Positions 20,869 through 21,192 of a DNA stretch of 21,192 nucleotides are shown here, in pieces; position 1 is the first letter of the stretch, and every line of letters begins with the position of its first letter. Location: contig DATDGI010000190.1 of the NCBI GenBank assembly GCA_036522155.1, forward strand, positions 1 through 21,192, in the 5' to 3' direction. The notes under the pieces were generated by a model. The model saw only the letters and a program-made list of their open reading frames with translations, made no database searches and had not been told where the DNA came from. A program made the position numbers and the translations under genes. This stretch comes from UBA9676 sp036522155. GTDB taxonomy: Bacteria; Actinomycetota; Actinomycetes; Streptosporangiales; Streptosporangiaceae.

Positions 20869-21192
20869 CTAACCGGTGACGAAGGTGATTTCGCCGCTGA
20901 CCGTCTCGGTGCCGGCCGGCCGGATCAGGTACACCGCATATCCCTCGACCGCCCCGGCCGCCACCAGCGCCTCGTCGCCACCCACCGCCACCGCCGTGGC
21001 CAGCGCGTCGGCCATGGCCAGCCTAGGGCCGGTCACGGTGGCCGACGCGGCCCGGCAGGCGGGCCGCCGGGTGGCCGGGTCGACCAGGTGCGGCCCGCGT
21101 TCGTAGGTGCCCGAGGTGGCCATCGCGGCCGTCACCTCCACCACCCCGGCCAGCGCATCGGACCGCCACGGATGGCGGATCCCCGCCCGCCA
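20869..21192 (-). CDS. ApbE-family FAD:protein FMN transferase, C-terminal part
   Basis: The last 107 residues of a flavin transferase that attaches FMN to Thr/Ser of target proteins such as Nqr/Rnf-type subunits, normally at the outer membrane face. The reading frame is open to the window edge, giving WRAGIRHPW just inside it, then VTAAMATSGTYERGPHLVDP and TVTGPRLAMADALATAVAV. The TSGxYER...H.VDP block and ADALATA helix are the family signatures for nucleotide and metal binding. Most of the protein (about 150-200 residues) lies beyond 21192. The apparent GTG at 21144 is internal. The next gene downstream on the strand is padR, with its own promoter. Confidence 0.9.
   Translation of the reverse strand, partial: WRAGIRHPWRSDALAGVVEVTAAMATSGTYERGPHLVDPATRRPACRAASATVTGPRLAMADALATAVAVGGDEALVAAGAVEGYAVYLIRPAGTETVSGEITFVTG

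Overview
The window is a high-GC stretch (GTG starts, G/C third positions) of an actinomycete chromosome. It looks like core genome: gene order closely follows the Mycobacterium tuberculosis Rv2187-Rv2204c block (fadD15, pimB, NlpC/P60, exonuclease, trpD, ctaE-qcrCAB, ctaF, ctaC, adenosine kinase, HesB-like). That comparison is from memory, not from a search. Differences from that block are an L,D-transpeptidase between the two oxidase gene sets, and tusA-like and ctaG-like genes where M. tuberculosis has asnB. I see no mobile element, CRISPR array, tRNA or rRNA. The order within Actinomycetota cannot be fixed; a Streptosporangiales-like organism is a guess.

Layout. 1-1491 (+): 3' part of a long-chain acyl-CoA ligase. 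1565-4361 (-): a 62-aa double-CxxC protein, then a strong sigma-A-like promoter, a roughly 250-nt structured leader, a secreted NlpC/P60 peptidoglycan hydrolase and a PimB-type mannosyltransferase. 4442-4580: two copies of a 65-bp hairpin repeat. 4658-5693 (+): a DEDDh-type exonuclease with a His-to-Gln change at a catalytic position, then a stand-alone Lrp/AsnC effector-domain protein. 5775-7238 (-): a degenerate receiver-domain protein and trpD. 7340-11600 (+): ctaE-qcrC-qcrA-qcrB. 11798-13102 (-): L,D-transpeptidase. 13590-16518 (-): ctaC-ctaD-ctaF. 16771-17019 (+): TusA-like protein. 17013-19042 (-): PfkB adenosine kinase, then CtaG-like assembly factor. 19134-19484 (-): ErpA/HesB-type Fe-S carrier. 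19685-20769 (-): PadR regulator and its membrane-protein partner. 20869-21192 (-): 3' part of an ApbE flavin transferase.

How the genes work together. The centre encodes the actinobacterial bc1-aa3 respiratory supercomplex. Menaquinol is oxidised by QcrB and the Rieske protein QcrA, electrons pass through the membrane-bound dihaem cytochrome QcrC to the CuA site of CtaC, and oxygen is reduced in CtaD; CtaE and CtaF complete the oxidase. Genes qcrC/A/B and ctaC/D/F are chained by four-base start/stop overlaps. The CtaG-like protein and the Fe-S carrier plausibly serve cofactor assembly. Cell-envelope genes (PimB, NlpC/P60, L,D-transpeptidase) flank the respiratory block.

No new multi-gene defence or biosynthetic system is evident. 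The best second looks are the structured leader of the NlpC/P60 gene, the tandem hairpin repeat, the altered Qo-site motif of QcrB (PYFY where an acidic residue is expected), the exonuclease His-to-Gln change, and the recurrence of leaderless-type promoters (TANNNT 6-7 nt before the start codon).
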